A stretch of 64,000 bases of DNA from Arthrobacter terricola (GTDB lineage Bacteria > Actinomycetota > Actinomycetes > Actinomycetales > Micrococcaceae). The notes beneath the pieces are model-generated. The model did not search any database. It was not told the DNA's origin and saw nothing but the letters and a program-made list of their open reading frames with translations. The DNA is taken from NCBI RefSeq assembly GCF_004354015.1, contig NZ_SMRU01000011.1, forward strand, positions 1 through 64,000, in the 5' to 3' direction. Below, piece after piece: positions 17,938 to 28,606 of the stretch (positions within the stretch are counted from its first letter, which is position 1; the number at the start of each line of letters is the position of its first letter). A program made the position numbers and the translations under genes.

Positions 17938-18510
17938 TTAGCGCTGGTGCGGGGTAAGCCCCATGAGTGAAACAAGCTCGTCCGCTGCCCGGCGTACGTC
18001 GTCATTGATGACGGTGTGGTCAAACTCCGGTTCAGCGGCAAGTTCCAGTTTAGCGGTTTCCAGCCGACGCTGCTGTTCCTCCGGGGTTTCGGTGCCACGG
18101 CCAACCAAGCGGCGCACCATCTCGTCCCAGCTGGGCGGGGCCAGGAAGACGAAGTTGGCATCCGGCACGGCTGCCTTGACCTGGCGCGCTCCCTGCAGGT
18201 CGATCTCCAAAAGGACCGATTTGCCCTCGGCAATGGCCGCTTCAACCGTGCTGCGCAGTGTTCCGTATCGGTTCTTGCCGTGGACTACTGCCCACTCGAG
18301 CAATTGGCCTTCATCGACCAAGCCGTCGAATTCCTCGGCGGACTTGAAAAAGTAGTGGACCCCGTCCTTCTCCCCCGGGCGCGGGGCACGGGTGGTGGCC
18401 GAGACCGAAAGCCAGACTTCGGGGTAGTTGTCCCGGATATACGTGGATACGGTTCCCTTGCCTACGGCAGTAGGGCCAGCGAGGACGGTCAGTCCCGGAT
18501 TCTTGCTCAC
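17938..18510 (-). CDS. gmk: guanylate kinase
   Basis: Phosphorylates GMP to GDP with ATP. The 190-residue protein has the P-loop GPTAVGKGT at residues 12-20, the GMP-binding [19 protein letters not shown], and the lid region near [14 protein letters not shown]. The start is GTG with AAGGA just upstream. It lies 60 nt after mihF and before rpoZ. Besides nucleotide supply it affects the GDP pool used by the Rel enzyme encoded elsewhere in this window. Confidence 0.97.
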   Translation of the reverse strand: MSKNPGLTVLAGPTAVGKGTVSTYIRDNYPEVWLSVSATTRAPRPGEKDGVHYFFKSAEEFDGLVDEGQLLEWAVVHGKNRYGTLRSTVEAAIAEGKSVLLEIDLQGARQVKAAVPDANFVFLAPPSWDEMVRRLVGRGTETPEEQQRRLETAKLELAAEPEFDHTVINDDVRRAADELVSLMGLTPHQR

Positions 18511-18570
18511 ATCGTCCTTTATGAAGAGTCACTGCACTTCGGCCGAGGCTGGTGGCCCCTGCCGAAGGCG

Positions 18571-18897
18571 CTAAACACTGTACTTGTCTTCCATGAAATC
18601 TATCAGCGACCGGGATTGGTGGATGCCCAGGCCACGAAGCCGGCGTGAAGGCGCGATTCCGATCTCAGCCATGATCGCCTGGGCCCGTACCGGACCGACG
18701 CCGGGAACGGCTTCGAGAAGCTCGGAAACCCGCATCCGTGCGATGGCCTCGTCCTCCTGCGCGGACTTGATCAGCTGGGCAAGCCCGAGTTCGCCGTGCC
18801 GGAGCTGTTCCTTGGCCGCGGCGCGCCGCGCACGCGCCCTTGCCGCCTTTTCCAAGGCATCCGAACGTTCCTGCGGAGACAACGCTTTCAACGTCAT
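18571..18897 (-). CDS. mihF: integration host factor, actinobacterial type
   Basis: Sequence-independent nucleoid protein of actinobacteria that bends and compacts DNA. It is unrelated to the two-subunit E. coli IHF. The 108-residue product has a basic Ala/Arg-rich N-terminal half (ARARRAAAKEQLRHGE) and a helix-two-turn-helix segment with ELLEAVPGVGPVRAQAIMAEIGI, ending in the conserved RLRGLGIHQSRSLIDFM. The ATG at 18897 has AAAGGGGG about 9 nt upstream. A 169-nt gap separates it from pyrF and includes a 7-bp hairpin. Its place next to pyrF and gmk is conserved in actinobacteria. Confidence 0.95.
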   Translation of the reverse strand: MTLKALSPQERSDALEKAARARARRAAAKEQLRHGELGLAQLIKSAQEDEAIARMRVSELLEAVPGVGPVRAQAIMAEIGIAPSRRLRGLGIHQSRSLIDFMEDKYSV

Positions 18898-18929
18898 TGA
18901 CGCATCCCCCTTTGGCCGGCATCAAGTGC

Positions 18930-18949
18930 GGAGCAGTTTGGACTGCTCC
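18930..18949 (-). repeat. small hairpin upstream of mihF
   Basis: GGAGCAG and CTGCTCC form a perfect 7-bp stem with a 6-nt loop, 33 nt upstream of the mihF start in the pyrF-mihF gap. No T-run follows on the minus strand, so it is probably a leader structure or an operator, not a terminator. The rest of the gap shows nothing recognisable. Confidence 0.4.
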
Positions 18950-19066
18950 CGAAGCTACCGTGTGGCCAGCACCTAGCGCAATGCGCCCGGCTTATCGAAC
19001 AGGTTCTTGTCGACAGCCGGACGCAATTCGCTCAGCTTCAGCCTTGCAGCTTCAGGCCTCAAAGTC

Positions 19067-19933
19067 TCAACCCTCTAGCAGACCGTCCCGGGTTGCCTCC
19101 GTGGCGGAACGCAGTCCGGCCACCGATGGCCCGGCCGCGAGAATTCCACGGCTCGACGTTGCCAGGACTGCACTGTACGCATCGCCGAAGGTCGCGCGCA
19201 GGTCTGCCGGCGTAGCGCCTTGGGCCCCCAGCCCCGGGGCAAGGATGGGTCCGCGAACAGCACCCAAGTCCAAGCCAAGCTCCTCCAGGGCACTGCCGAT
19301 CGTGGCTCCGACCACGAGGCCCACCGACCCCATGGTTCCCGGATAGCGGCGGTTCTCCTCCGCGGCGGCCTCAACGATCCGGCGGGCCACCGATTCCGCT
19401 CCGCCGACGTGCTGGACGGACTTGCCCTCCGGATTCGAGGTCAGGGCGAGAACGAAGGCACCTCGGCCGTGCTCCGCTGCGAGGTCAAGTGCCGGCCGGA
19501 GCGATTCGAAACCGAGGTAAGGACTCAGTGTTACTGAATCCGCGGCCAGGGCGGAACCGTCGCGCAGCCAGGCATCGGCGTAGGCAGCCATGGTGGAACC
19601 GATATCTCCGCGCTTGGCGTCCGCAATACTCAACACGCCGGCGTCGGACGCGGCCGCAAGGGTCCGTTCCAGCACCGCCATCCCGGCCGAGCCGTGGCGC
19701 TCGTAAAGCGCCACCTGCGGCTTCACCGCGGCAGCGAGCGAAGCCACGGCCTCCACGACGGTGAGGGAAAAGCGCTCGAGCCCGGCGGCGTCGTCGTTCA
19801 ATCCCCACTCAGCCAGGAGCCCCGGGTGCGGGTCGATGCCGACGCACAACGGGCCGCGGGCGGCCATGGCGGCCGCCAGCCGGGAACCGAACGGCTCCCG
19901 GCCCTGTGCGGCGGCTTTGGCAGCCTCAGGCAT
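19067..19933 (-). CDS. pyrF: orotidine 5'-phosphate decarboxylase
   Basis: Last step of UMP synthesis: decarboxylation of OMP. This is the longer (type 2) actinobacterial enzyme, 288 residues, with the active-site motif [13 protein letters not shown] and [13 protein letters not shown] chose the ATG at 19933, which overlaps the carB stop by 8 nt (ATGCCTGA) and has GAGG about 6 nt upstream; an upstream start at 19969 would add 12 residues within carB. It is the end of the uninterrupted pyrimidine gene run, after which a gap precedes mihF. Confidence 0.95.
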   Translation of the reverse strand: MPEAAKAAAQGREPFGSRLAAAMAARGPLCVGIDPHPGLLAEWGLNDDAAGLERFSLTVVEAVASLAAAVKPQVALYERHGSAGMAVLERTLAAASDAGVLSIADAKRGDIGSTMAAYADAWLRDGSALAADSVTLSPYLGFESLRPALDLAAEHGRGAFVLALTSNPEGKSVQHVGGAESVARRIVEAAAEENRRYPGTMGSVGLVVGATIGSALEELGLDLGAVRGPILAPGLGAQGATPADLRATFGDAYSAVLATSSRGILAAGPSVAGLRSATEATRDGLLEG

Positions 19934-22900
19934 TGACGGCCTCGGCCGATGCCTTGAGGTTGCTGGCATGTTCCTGCAGGCTCGTCACGGACCATGCGTA
20001 CGTGCGCTGCGCCTCGATTGCCTGCACAGCGGCGTTGAACTCCGCAACCGTGGTGATGCACGGAATGCCGATCGACGTAGCCGCCGCGCGGAGCTCGTAG
20101 CCGTCGCTGCGTGCTTCGCCGCCGGACGGCGTGTTGAAGACCATGTCGATCTCGCCAGCGACGATGAGGTCCGCAATGGTGCCCTCGCCTTCGGCGCTGC
20201 TGCCTTCGGCAACCTTGCGGACCGGGCTCGCCTGGATTCCGTTGCGACGAAGCACGTCGGCGGTGCCGCCCGTGGAAACAATTTCGAATCCGAGGTCGGA
20301 AAGACGCTTGACGCCCATGATCACGGAACGCTTGTCCCTGTTGGCAACCGATACGAAGATCTTGCCTTCGGTGGGCAACGCGTTGTTGGCCGCCGACTGG
20401 CTCTTCGCGAACGCGGTGTCGAAGTGCTTGTCGATACCCATGACCTCGCCGGTCGAGCGCATTTCCGGGCCAAGCAGGGAGTCCACGACCTTGCCGGCTG
20501 GCGTCCGGAAGCGGCTGAACGGCAGCACGGCTTCTTTCACAGCTACCGGAGCGTCAAGGGGCAAGGTGGAGCCGTCGCCCGTCTCCGGAAGCATCTTGTA
20601 CGCCGTGCGCAACTGGTTGATGGTGACGCCGGTACCGATGAGGGCAGCGGCCTTCGCCATCTGGACGCCGGTCGCCTTGGAGACGAACGGCACGGTGCGT
20701 GAAGCGCGCGGATTGGCTTCGAGGACGTAAAGCACGTCGGAGGCCAAGGCGAACTGGATGTTGATGAGGCCCCGGACGCCTACGCCTTCGGCAATGGCGC
20801 GGGTGGCCGTGCGCACGCGGTCGATCACGTTGTTGCCAAGGGTGATCGGAGGAAGCACGCACGCGGAGTCACCGGAGTGGATGCCGGCTTCCTCGATGTG
20901 CTCCATGATGCCGCCGAGGTACATGTCCGTGCCGTCGAAGAGCGCGTCAACGTCGATTTCGACGGCGTCCTCCAGGAAGCGGTCGATCAGCACCGGGTGG
21001 TCCGGAGTGATCTCCGTGGCGTTGGCGATGTAGCGCGAGAGGTTGGCTTCGTCGTAGACGATTTCCATGCCGCGGCCGCCGAGCACGTAGGACGGACGGA
21101 CGAGGACAGGGTAGCCGATTTCGTCCGCGATCTTCTTTGCGTCCTCGAAGGAGACAGCGGTGCCGTTCTTCGGCGCGATGAGGCCAGCCTGGTCAAGCAC
21201 GCGGGAGAACATGCCACGGTGCTCGGCGAGGTCGATGGCCTCGGGCGAGGTTCCAAGGATCGGCACGCCGGCGTCTGCAAGCTGCTGTGCTAGCTTGAGC
21301 GGGGTCTGGCCGCCGAGCTGCACGAACACGCCCATCACTCCGCCGGTGCGCTCCTCTGCCGCGATGACTTCGAGGACGTCCTCGAGGGTCAGCGGCTCGA
21401 AGTACAGGCGCGTGGAGACGTCGTAGTCCGTGGACACGGTTTCCGGGTTGCAGTTGACCATGACCGTCTCGTATCCCGCCTTGCGCAACGCCATGGAGGC
21501 GTGGACGCAGGAGTAGTCGAATTCGATGCCCTGGCCGATGCGGTTGGGTCCGGAGCCGAGGATGATGACTGACGGCTTGGAGTGCAGGCCGACCTCGTCC
21601 TCTTCGTCGTACGCCGAGTAGTGGTACGGCGTGTAGGCGGCAAATTCGGCGGCACAGGTGTCCACCGTCTTGTACACCGGACGGATGCCCAAGGCCTGGC
21701 GGACCCCGCGGACCACGGCCTCGGGGTTGTGGGTCAGGGCGCCGATCTGCTCGTCGGAGAAGCCATGGCGCTTGGCGTTGCGCAGCATGGCTTCGGTCAG
21801 GGCACCGGCCTTGCTGATCTCCTGGGCGGTTTCGTTGAGCAGCTGCAGCTGGTCGAGGAACCAAGGGTCGATCTTCGTGGCGGTATAGAGCTCCTCCACC
21901 GAAGCACCACCCAGCAAGGCGCGCTGCACTTGGTAAAGGCGGTCCGTCGTCGGGCGCTTGGCCTTTTCCACGAGCTCGGGAACTTCCCATTCGGGCACGT
22001 GGCTGAAGTCCAGCTGCGAACCCTTCTGCTCAAGCGAGCGGAGGGCCTTCTGCAGCGCTTCGGTGAAGTTGCGGCCCATGGCCATCGCTTCGCCCACGGA
22101 CTTCATGGTGGTGGTCAGCGTGTTGTCCGCCGCCGGGAACTTCTCGAACGCGAAGCGCGGAACCTTGACCACGACGTAGTCGAGCGTCGGTTCGAAGGAC
22201 GCAGGGGTCTTCTGCGTGATGTCGTTCGGGATTTCGTCCAGCGTGTAGCCGAGGGAAAGCTTGGTGGCGATCTTGGCGATGGCGAAGCCGGTTGCCTTGG
22301 ATGCCAGCGCGGACGAGCGCGAAACGCGCGGGTTCATTTCGATGACGACGACGCGTCCCGTGTCCGGTTCGATGGCGAACTGGATGTTGCAGCCACCGGT
22401 GTCGACGCCGACCTCGCGGATCACGGCGATTGAGATGTCGCGCAAGCGCTGGTATTCGCGGTCAGTCAGGGTGAGGGCCGGAGCCACGGTGATGGAGTCG
22501 CCCGTGTGGACGCCGACGGGATCGAAGTTCTCGATGGAACAGACGACAACGACGTTGTCGTTCTTGTCGCGCATCATCTCGAGTTCGTATTCCTTCCAGC
22601 CGAGGATGCTCTCTTCGAGCAGCACCTCGGAGGTCGGGCTGTACTGCAGGCCCTGGCCGACGATGCGGCGGAGGTCGTCTTCGTTGTACGCCAAGCCGGA
22701 GCCCAGGCCGCCCATGGTGAAGGACGGGCGGACAACCATGGGGTAGCCGAGGTCGTCCGCCGCCGTGAGCGCTTCGTCCATGGTGTGGATGATGTGGCTG
22801 CGGGCGGATTCCGCACCACAGCGTTCCACGACGCCCTTGAACTTCTCGCGGTCCTCGCCAAGTTCGATTGCGGCGATGTTCGCACCGATAAGCTCGACGT

Positions 22901-23234
22901 TGTATTTCTCCAGCACGCCGTTCTTGTCCAACGCGATCGCCGTGTTGAGGGCTGTCTGGCCGCCCAGGGTAGGCAGGACAGCGTCAGGCCGTTCCTTCGC
23001 GATGATCTTCTCGACCACCTCGGGAGTGATGGGTTCAACGTAGGTCGCATCGGCGAACTCGGGGTCCGTCATGATGGTGGCCGGGTTGGAGTTCACGAGG
23101 ATGACACGAAGTCCCTCCTCCTTCAGGACCCGGAGGGCCTGGGTGCCGGAGTAGTCGAATTCGGCTGCCTGGCCGATGACGATGGGGCCGGAACCAATGA
23201 CAAGGACGCTCTTGAGATCTGTACGCTTTGGCAT
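19926..23234 (-). CDS. carB: carbamoyl-phosphate synthase large subunit
   Basis: Builds carbamoyl phosphate from bicarbonate, ATP and ammonia passed from CarA; it feeds both pyrimidines and arginine. The 1102-residue chain has two ATP-grasp halves (first starting [21 protein letters not shown]; second with [21 protein letters not shown]) and a C-terminal MGS-like allosteric domain (ISVANRDK-like run [18 protein letters not shown]). Its ATG overlaps the carA stop by one base (TAATG). Full length, no anomaly. Confidence 0.98.
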   Translation of the reverse strand: MPKRTDLKSVLVIGSGPIVIGQAAEFDYSGTQALRVLKEEGLRVILVNSNPATIMTDPEFADATYVEPITPEVVEKIIAKERPDAVLPTLGGQTALNTAIALDKNGVLEKYNVELIGANIAAIELGEDREKFKGVVERCGAESARSHIIHTMDEALTAADDLGYPMVVRPSFTMGGLGSGLAYNEDDLRRIVGQGLQYSPTSEVLLEESILGWKEYELEMMRDKNDNVVVVCSIENFDPVGVHTGDSITVAPALTLTDREYQRLRDISIAVIREVGVDTGGCNIQFAIEPDTGRVVVIEMNPRVSRSSALASKATGFAIAKIATKLSLGYTLDEIPNDITQKTPASFEPTLDYVVVKVPRFAFEKFPAADNTLTTTMKSVGEAMAMGRNFTEALQKALRSLEQKGSQLDFSHVPEWEVPELVEKAKRPTTDRLYQVQRALLGGASVEELYTATKIDPWFLDQLQLLNETAQEISKAGALTEAMLRNAKRHGFSDEQIGALTHNPEAVVRGVRQALGIRPVYKTVDTCAAEFAAYTPYHYSAYDEEDEVGLHSKPSVIILGSGPNRIGQGIEFDYSCVHASMALRKAGYETVMVNCNPETVSTDYDVSTRLYFEPLTLEDVLEVIAAEERTGGVMGVFVQLGGQTPLKLAQQLADAGVPILGTSPEAIDLAEHRGMFSRVLDQAGLIAPKNGTAVSFEDAKKIADEIGYPVLVRPSYVLGGRGMEIVYDEANLSRYIANATEITPDHPVLIDRFLEDAVEIDVDALFDGTDMYLGGIMEHIEEAGIHSGDSACVLPPITLGNNVIDRVRTATRAIAEGVGVRGLINIQFALASDVLYVLEANPRASRTVPFVSKATGVQMAKAAALIGTGVTINQLRTAYKMLPETGDGSTLPLDAPVAVKEAVLPFSRFRTPAGKVVDSLLGPEMRSTGEVMGIDKHFDTAFAKSQSAANNALPTEGKIFVSVANRDKRSVIMGVKRLSDLGFEIVSTGGTADVLRRNGIQASPVRKVAEGSSAEGEGTIADLIVAGEIDMVFNTPSGGEARSDGYELRAAATSIGIPCITTVAEFNAAVQAIEAQRTYAWSVTSLQEHASNLKASAEAVNA

Positions 23235-24529
23235 TACTTGGTGTCCTCGTTCTTCGCGGAGTTCGATGTCTGGGTGGCGTCCTGACCGTTCTTCGTGGTC
23301 TCCATCAGCGCGATGAAGCGGTCGAAGAGGTACGCGGCGTCGTGCGGGCCTGCTGCGGCTTCGGGGTGGTATTGGACCGAGAACGCAGGGATGTCGAGGC
23401 AGGCAAGGCCTTCGACGACGTCGTCGTTGAGGCTGACGTGGCTGACCTCCACGCGGCCGAAGCGCTCTTCCGGAGCGAGCGTGGCGCCATCCATGGGGGC
23501 GTCGACGGCGAAACCGTGGTTCTGCGAGGTGATCTCCACCTTGCCCGTGCGGCGGTCCATGACCGGCTGGTTGATGCCGCGGTGGCCGTACTTCAGCTTG
23601 TACGTACCGAAGCCAAGGGCGCGGCCGAGGATCTGGTTACCGAAGCAGATGCCGAAGTACGGCAGCTTCTCGTCGAGCACCGAACGGAGCAGTTTCACCT
23701 GGGCGTCCGCGGTGGCGGGGTCGCCCGGACCGTTGGACATGAAGAAGCCGTGCGGGTTGACCGCCTTGACGTCTTCGAGCGTCGCCGTCGCAGGAAGGAC
23801 GTGGACGCGGACGCCACGCTCGGCGAAGCGGGCCGGCGTCATGGCCTTGATTCCGAGGTCGATTGCTGCGATATCGAACTTCGCATCGCCGTCCCAACCG
23901 TGGTCGGCGGGTTCGACGACGTAGGCTTCGTCGATGCTCACTTCTTCAGCCAGGCGGGCACCTTCCATGGGGGCGCTGGCGAGGACGGCGTCCAGGAGTT
24001 CCTTGTCCGTGGCGTTCGCGGCCTCGCCGGAGAAGATTCCAGCGCGCATGGTCTTGTGCTCGCGCAGGTGGCGCGTGATGGCACGGGTGTCCACAGCCTG
24101 GATGCCGACGATGCCCTGTTCGACCAGTTCGTCGTCGAGGGACTTCTCGGAACGCCAGTTGGAGGGACGGCGGGCCGCATCGCGGACCACGTAACCAGCC
24201 ACCCAGATGCGGCGCGACTCGGCGTCTTCGCTGTTCACGCCGGTGTTTCCGATGTGCGGTGCGGTCTGGACCACGAGCTGGCGGGCGTAAGAGGGGTCCG
24301 TGATGGTCTCCTGGTACCCGGTCATGCCGGTGGCGAAAACCGCTTCGCCCAGGGCGACGCCGGTAGCGCCGTAGCTGCGGCCGCGGAACATCCGTCCGTC
24401 TTCGAGGACCAGCACGGCCGCGGTGGGCTCCGCTGGGGTGTTCGCGGTGGCTGTCGTTTCTTTCGCTGTCACTGTCTCATCCGTCACTGCGTTGGTGTCC
24501 GTCACTTTGTTACTTTCCACTATCGGCAT
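23234..24529 (-). CDS. carA: carbamoyl-phosphate synthase small subunit
   Basis: Glutamine amidotransferase that supplies ammonia to CarB. The 431-residue protein has the small-subunit N-terminal domain ([15 protein letters not shown]) and a class I GATase domain with the nucleophile in FGICFGNQ and His/Glu in [11 protein letters not shown]. The residue usually His after the nucleophile loop is Asn, which I believe is common in actinobacterial CarA. The first 35 residues are a Thr/Ala/Glu-rich tail absent from most homologues, so a later start is possible. The gene overlaps the preceding PH-like gene by 20 nt. Confidence 0.97.
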   Translation of the reverse strand: MPIVESNKVTDTNAVTDETVTAKETTATANTPAEPTAAVLVLEDGRMFRGRSYGATGVALGEAVFATGMTGYQETITDPSYARQLVVQTAPHIGNTGVNSEDAESRRIWVAGYVVRDAARRPSNWRSEKSLDDELVEQGIVGIQAVDTRAITRHLREHKTMRAGIFSGEAANATDKELLDAVLASAPMEGARLAEEVSIDEAYVVEPADHGWDGDAKFDIAAIDLGIKAMTPARFAERGVRVHVLPATATLEDVKAVNPHGFFMSNGPGDPATADAQVKLLRSVLDEKLPYFGICFGNQILGRALGFGTYKLKYGHRGINQPVMDRRTGKVEITSQNHGFAVDAPMDGATLAPEERFGRVEVSHVSLNDDVVEGLACLDIPAFSVQYHPEAAAGPHDAAYLFDRFIALMETTKNGQDATQTSNSAKNEDTK

Positions 24530-25028
24530 CTGCCTGGGGGGCTGCAGAGATCAATTCTTGAAGTGCTTCGAGGAGGGGTTGCTTGTCGGCGGCCTGCTTG
24601 GTCCTGAATCCGGTGTCGAGTTCACGTTCTCCAAGCTTCCAACTCACGACAACGAGTCCGTCCTTTTCGACGAATTTTCCGGCCATCCCGCTCGCGGTGC
24701 GGCATTCCGTCACAGCGTCCGCGGGAACGAACAACGGATCGTTTCCGGCGCGGTCGAACAGGACGCCTTCAGGATGGACGCTCAATTCCGCGTTCCCGCG
24801 GAAGCCCAGGCCCTGGACCGCGATCCGGTCAAGCCAGTCACCCGCCGTCGTGGTGGCCACGTACTGGCCCTCCGCCACGATGCCGGCGGGACTGAGGCGC
24901 TCAGGCACCGTCGGAAGGCGTTCGACGTCGGACTGCCGCTTGAGCCGGTTGCGCCACCCAAGCGCGAACAGCGCGAAGACGACGACGGCCGCGGAGAGGA
25001 CGAGCACGCCCGGAAGGATTCTGTCCAT
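24510..25028 (-). CDS. small membrane protein with PH-like domain, in the pyr operon
   Basis: A 172-residue protein of unknown function. One N-terminal membrane span (about residues 5-24, with the sequence [17 protein letters not shown]) is followed by a basic stretch (RNRLKRQ) and a soluble domain resembling bacterial PH-like folds ([37 protein letters not shown]). It is tightly embedded: its ATG overlaps the pyrC stop by one base and its end overlaps carA by 20 nt. A homologue in this slot is common in actinobacterial pyr operons, suggesting a link to pyrimidine synthesis, but no role is known to me. Confidence 0.85.
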   Translation of the reverse strand: MDRILPGVLVLSAAVVVFALFALGWRNRLKRQSDVERLPTVPERLSPAGIVAEGQYVATTTAGDWLDRIAVQGLGFRGNAELSVHPEGVLFDRAGNDPLFVPADAVTECRTASGMAGKFVEKDGLVVVSWKLGERELDTGFRTKQAADKQPLLEALQELISAAPQADADSGK

Positions 25029-26389
25029 CAGTTCCTGCTGCCTGCGCCGGCCGCATCGGCTGCGTGGCGGTACGGCGTGTTGAGCTTGCCGTCCAGCACG
25101 GTCGGATGGCCCTTGAAGAAGGTCGCGACGACGGCTCCGGGCAATTCCTTGCCCGCGAACGGCGAATTGCGGCCCATGGTCGCCATCTTGTTCGGGTCGA
25201 CCGTCCAGCGGGCAGCGGGGTCGACCAGGATGACGTTGGCGGGCTCGCCGGCCTCAAGCGGACGGCCTTGATCTGCCACTCGGCCGATGGCGGCCGGAAC
25301 CGTCGAGGTGACCCGGGCGAAGTCCGCCCAAGTCATCAGGCCCGTCTCGATCATGGTTTCCTGGACGACCGAAAGGGCGGTTTCAAGTCCAGTCATGCCC
25401 ATGGCAGCCTGGGCCCACTCGCATTCCTTGTGTTCGCTCGGATGCGGTGCGTGGTCCGTTCCTATGACGTCGATGGTGCCGTCAGCGAGCCCGGCCCGGA
25501 GTGCTTGGACGTCCGAGGCCGTGCGCAGGGGCGGGTTTACCTTGTAGACGGGATCGTAGCTGCGGACGAGTTCGTCCGTGAGCAGGAGGTGGTGGGGAGT
25601 CACTTCGGCAGTGACGTTGATCCCACGCGACTTCGCCCAGCGGACGATTTCCACCGAGCCGGCGGTGGACACGTGGCAAATGTGCAGTCGGGATCCTACG
25701 TGCTGGGCAAGGAGGACGTCGCGCGCGATGATGCTCTCCTCCGCGACCGCCGGCCAGCCAGCGAGGCCGAGGACGGCAGAGACGGCCCCTTCGTTCATCT
25801 GGGCCCCTGCGGTCAGGCGCGGCTCCTGCGCATGCTGGGCCACGACGCCGTCGAAGGCTTTGACGTACTCCAGGGCCCGGCGCATCAGCACGGGATCGTG
25901 GACGCAGATTCCGTCATCGGAGAAGACGCGGACCTGAGCGCGGGAATCGGCCATGGCGCCGAGTTCGGCGAGCTGCTCACCGGCGAGGCCGATCGTGACC
26001 GCGCCGACGGGGCGCACATCCACCCAGCCCGAAGCGCGGCCCAAGGAGTGGACTTGCTCGACGACGCCCGCCGTGTCCGCGACGGGGTTGCTGTTGGCCA
26101 TGGCGTGGACGGCGGTGTAGCCGCCAAGCGCCGCCGCGCGCGTGCCGGTTTCCACGGTTTCGGCGTCTTCCCGGCCGGGCTCGCGCAGATGGGTGTGGAT
26201 GTCCACCATGCCAGGAAGCGCAACGAGTCCCGCGGCTTCGATCACGGTGGCGCCCTCAGCGGAAAGCCCGGTGCCTCGCTCCGCGATCACGCCGTCGCGG
26301 ATCAGCAGGTCTTCGGCGCCTCCCCCGAGGATAGCCGCGCCGCGAATCAGGAAGGTTCCGGTGCTTGCGCCTGAAGCGGTCTCGGTCAT
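25028..26389 (-). CDS. pyrC: dihydroorotase
   Basis: Third step of pyrimidine synthesis: reversible cyclisation of carbamoyl aspartate to dihydroorotate. The 453-residue class I enzyme has the metal motif DIHTHLREPG, further His ligands in HAQEPR and LHICHVS, and the catalytic Asp in IGTDHAPH. Its ATG overlaps the pyrB stop by one base (TGATG). Full length. Confidence 0.97.
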   Translation of the reverse strand: MTETASGASTGTFLIRGAAILGGGAEDLLIRDGVIAERGTGLSAEGATVIEAAGLVALPGMVDIHTHLREPGREDAETVETGTRAAALGGYTAVHAMANSNPVADTAGVVEQVHSLGRASGWVDVRPVGAVTIGLAGEQLAELGAMADSRAQVRVFSDDGICVHDPVLMRRALEYVKAFDGVVAQHAQEPRLTAGAQMNEGAVSAVLGLAGWPAVAEESIIARDVLLAQHVGSRLHICHVSTAGSVEIVRWAKSRGINVTAEVTPHHLLLTDELVRSYDPVYKVNPPLRTASDVQALRAGLADGTIDVIGTDHAPHPSEHKECEWAQAAMGMTGLETALSVVQETMIETGLMTWADFARVTSTVPAAIGRVADQGRPLEAGEPANVILVDPAARWTVDPNKMATMGRNSPFAGKELPGAVVATFFKGHPTVLDGKLNTPYRHAADAAGAGSRN

Positions 26390-27417
26390 CAGTTGTTCTC
26401 CTTCTCGGAACGGGCAGCATCGGTACCGGCTGCGCCGGACGTGGTGGCCGCTTCGCGGGTGTCCCCGGAGAGCAGCAGGTAGAGGGCGGCCATGCGGACC
26501 GAAACACCGTTCCGGACCTGGGCCAGCACTGTGGAGCGCGGCGAATCGGCGGCGGCGGACGAAATCTCCAACCCGCGGTTCATCGGCCCGGGGTGCATGA
26601 TGATCGTGTCCTTGAGTCCGAGCTCATCGAGGGCACGGAGGCGGGTATCGTCGAAGCCCCAGCGCCGTGAGTACTCGCGGGTGGACGGGAAGAACGAGGC
26701 GTTCATCCGTTCCCCCTGGACGCGCAGCATCATCATGGCGTCCACGCCGGCTTCCAGTGTTTCGTCGAGGTTGTAGCTGACCTTGCAAGGCCACTGCTCG
26801 ACGCCGATCGGCAGCAGCGTGGGGGGCGCCACCAACGTGACGTCCGCACCGAGGGTGCGCAACAACCAGACATTGGAACGGGCGACGCGCGAGTGCAGGA
26901 CATCGCCGGCGATCGCGACCCGCATCCCGCTGAGGTCGGCGCCGATTGATTCGGAACCGTGGAGCTTGGTCCAGTGGCGGCGCATCGTGAAGGCATCCAG
27001 GAGGGCCTGGGTCGGGTGCTCATGGGTACCGTCGCCAGCGTTGATGACGGCGGCATCGATCCAGTCCGTGGCGGCAAGGCGGTGAGGGGCTCCCGAGGCC
27101 CAGTGGCGGATGACAACCGCATCCGCGCCCATGGCCGAAAGGGTCTGGGCAGTGTCCTTGAGGGATTCCCCCTTGGATACCGATGAACCCTTCGCGGCGA
27201 AGTTGATGACGTCGGCGGAGAGCCGCTTTGCCGCCGCCTCGAAGGAAATGCGTGTCCTCGTGGAGTCTTCGAAGAAGAGGTTCACCACGGTGCGCCCACG
27301 CAAGGCGGGCAGCTTCTTGACTTCGCGGTCCCCCACCGCGGCCATTTCTTCGGCCGTGTCCAGGATCCGGATGGCGTCGGCCGCACCGAGGTTCTCGGTG
27401 GAGAGCAGGTGTTTCAT
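26389..27417 (-). CDS. pyrB: aspartate carbamoyltransferase catalytic subunit
   Basis: Condenses carbamoyl phosphate with aspartate, the committed step of pyrimidine synthesis. The 342-residue protein has the carbamoyl-phosphate motif [13 protein letters not shown], the [12 protein letters not shown] segment and the aspartate-site [11 protein letters not shown]. Its ATG overlaps the pyrR stop (ATGA). No regulatory pyrI gene is present, as expected in actinobacteria where control is through PyrR. A short low-complexity C-terminal tail (Thr/Ala-rich, then SEKENN) is unremarkable. Confidence 0.97.
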   Translation of the reverse strand: MKHLLSTENLGAADAIRILDTAEEMAAVGDREVKKLPALRGRTVVNLFFEDSTRTRISFEAAAKRLSADVINFAAKGSSVSKGESLKDTAQTLSAMGADAVVIRHWASGAPHRLAATDWIDAAVINAGDGTHEHPTQALLDAFTMRRHWTKLHGSESIGADLSGMRVAIAGDVLHSRVARSNVWLLRTLGADVTLVAPPTLLPIGVEQWPCKVSYNLDETLEAGVDAMMMLRVQGERMNASFFPSTREYSRRWGFDDTRLRALDELGLKDTIIMHPGPMNRGLEISSAAADSPRSTVLAQVRNGVSVRMAALYLLLSGDTREAATTSGAAGTDAARSEKENN

Positions 27418-27995
27418 GCGCCGGCCTCGATCACTACTTCATTGATGGGCTGACCGTTGACGGAGTCGAACTCTTCAACGCGGACCCTGACCTTTTCCGA
27501 AGAAGAAGTCGGCAGGTTCTTGCCCACATGGTCTGCGCGGATGGGAAGTTCGCGGTGGCCGCGGTCCACGAGGACGGCGAGGCGGACGCTGCGGGGCCTG
27601 CCAAGGTCCACGATCGCATCCAGGGCTGCCCTGATGGTCCGGCCGGAGTAAAGGACGTCGTCGATGAGGACAACTACCTTGTTGTCGATTCCGGACAAAG
27701 GGAGCTTCGTGGGATACGGCGGCCTGGCGGGCTGGTGGGAGAGGTCGTCGCGGAACATCGTGACATCGAGTTGGCCCACGATCGCCGAGGCGTCGACGGA
27801 AGGATCGGCGGCTGCAATCTTGCCTGCCAGCCTGACGGCCAGCGGATATCCGCGGCGCGGGATGCCCAACAGGACAAGATCCTGGGAACCCTTATTGGCC
27901 TCGAGGATCTCATGGGCGATACGAGTGAGGGCACGGTCAATATCCGCGTGGTTGAGTACAACCCGGGACGGCACCGGCGCAGTGACGTCAGTCAT
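27414..27995 (-). CDS. pyrR: pyrimidine operon regulator PyrR / uracil phosphoribosyltransferase
   Basis: UMP-sensing RNA-binding protein that represses pyr genes; family members also have uracil phosphoribosyltransferase activity. The 193-residue protein has the PRPP loop [20 protein letters not shown] and the conserved [14 protein letters not shown] start. I chose the ATG at 27995 because GGGGAG lies 7 nt upstream; the frame also opens at 28022 without such a site. Directly upstream lies a close match to the PyrR-binding RNA consensus (28012-28031), so autoregulation is likely. First gene of the pyrR-pyrB-pyrC-PH-carA-carB-pyrF run. Confidence 0.96.
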   Translation of the reverse strand: MTDVTAPVPSRVVLNHADIDRALTRIAHEILEANKGSQDLVLLGIPRRGYPLAVRLAGKIAAADPSVDASAIVGQLDVTMFRDDLSHQPARPPYPTKLPLSGIDNKVVVLIDDVLYSGRTIRAALDAIVDLGRPRSVRLAVLVDRGHRELPIRADHVGKNLPTSSSEKVRVRVEEFDSVNGQPINEVVIEAGA

Positions 27996-28011
27996 CGCTC
28001 GTCTCCCCTTT

Positions 28012-28031
28012 CCCCGCCTCACGGGACGGAA
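28012..28031 (-). promoter_or_regulatory. PyrR-binding RNA loop next to the pyrR ribosome-binding site
   Basis: The minus-strand transcript reads UCCCGUGAGGC at 28026-28016, an exact match to the PyrR-binding core UCCNGNGAGGY known from Bacillus. UUCC (28031-28028) and GGAA (28013-28010) can close a stem around it. The Shine-Dalgarno GGGGAG (28008-28003) follows within a few bases, so PyrR binding would hide the start region. No terminator hairpin with U-tract lies between this element and pyrR, which favours translational repression, as reported for mycobacterial pyr, over Bacillus-style attenuation. Confidence 0.75.
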
Positions 28032-28122
28032 TTAAAAAAGGAACATTTGCTCTTCAAAGCTATCACACGCGGAGCCATCGGCTGGCGCGCCGAGGCGCCG
28101 GCCGATGCGTTTTCGCTCACAC

Positions 28123-28162
28123 AAAAACCCCGGCCGGTTCAATGAACACAGCCGGGGTTTTG
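28123..28162 (-). terminator. nusB terminator
   Basis: AAAACCCCGGC pairs with GCCGGGGTTTT around a 16-nt loop; on the minus strand the stem ends in GGGGTTTTTGTGTG. It ends the efp-nusB transcript about 34 nt past the nusB stop. The A-rich left arm could also let it work in the other orientation. Confidence 0.85.
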
Positions 28163-28195
28163 TCAGTGCTTAATGGCTTAATGCCATTGCCTGGC

Positions 28196-28606
28196 CTAGG
28201 CGAGGAGCGAAGGCTTCAGTTGCTGCAGGCGGCCCAGGAGGCCGTTGATGAACGCGGGCGACTCGTCGGTGGACATGGTCTTGGCCAACGCCACGGCTTC
28301 GCTCACCGCGACGCCGTCCGGGACGTCGTCGTTGTAGAGCAGTTCCCAAGCTCCGATGCGCAGGATGATCCGGTCAACAGCCGGCATCCTCTCCAAGGTC
28401 CAGCCTTGCGCGTACGTCTGGAGGAACTCGTCGATGGTCGGCTGCATCGCAACCACGCCCTCGACAATGTCGGTCGTGTACGGGTTGACGACCAGGTCGG
28501 TCTTTTCCCGGCGGGCCTTCAAGACCTCGAAAGCGGAGGCGGAACGCTGTTCCGCCTCAAAAAGAATTTCGAGGGCCCTGTTACGGGCCTTACCACGGGC
28601 GCTCAC
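28196..28606 (-). CDS. nusB: transcription antitermination factor NusB
   Basis: Binds boxA RNA with NusE (S10) and keeps RNA polymerase processive on rRNA operons. The 136-residue all-helical protein shows RNRALEILFEAEQR at the N-terminus, the RIILRIGAWELLY helix and the C-terminal FINGLLGRL. The GTG start overlaps the efp stop by one base (TAGTG), so translation is coupled to efp. A strong terminator follows. Confidence 0.96.
   Translation of the reverse strand: MSARGKARNRALEILFEAEQRSASAFEVLKARREKTDLVVNPYTTDIVEGVVAMQPTIDEFLQTYAQGWTLERMPAVDRIILRIGAWELLYNDDVPDGVAVSEAVALAKTMSTDESPAFINGLLGRLQQLKPSLLA

Noticed and set aside
18930..18949. Terminator between pyrF and mihF
   Set aside because: Only a 7-bp stem, and no U-rich tail follows on the coding strand; listed as a leader hairpin instead.
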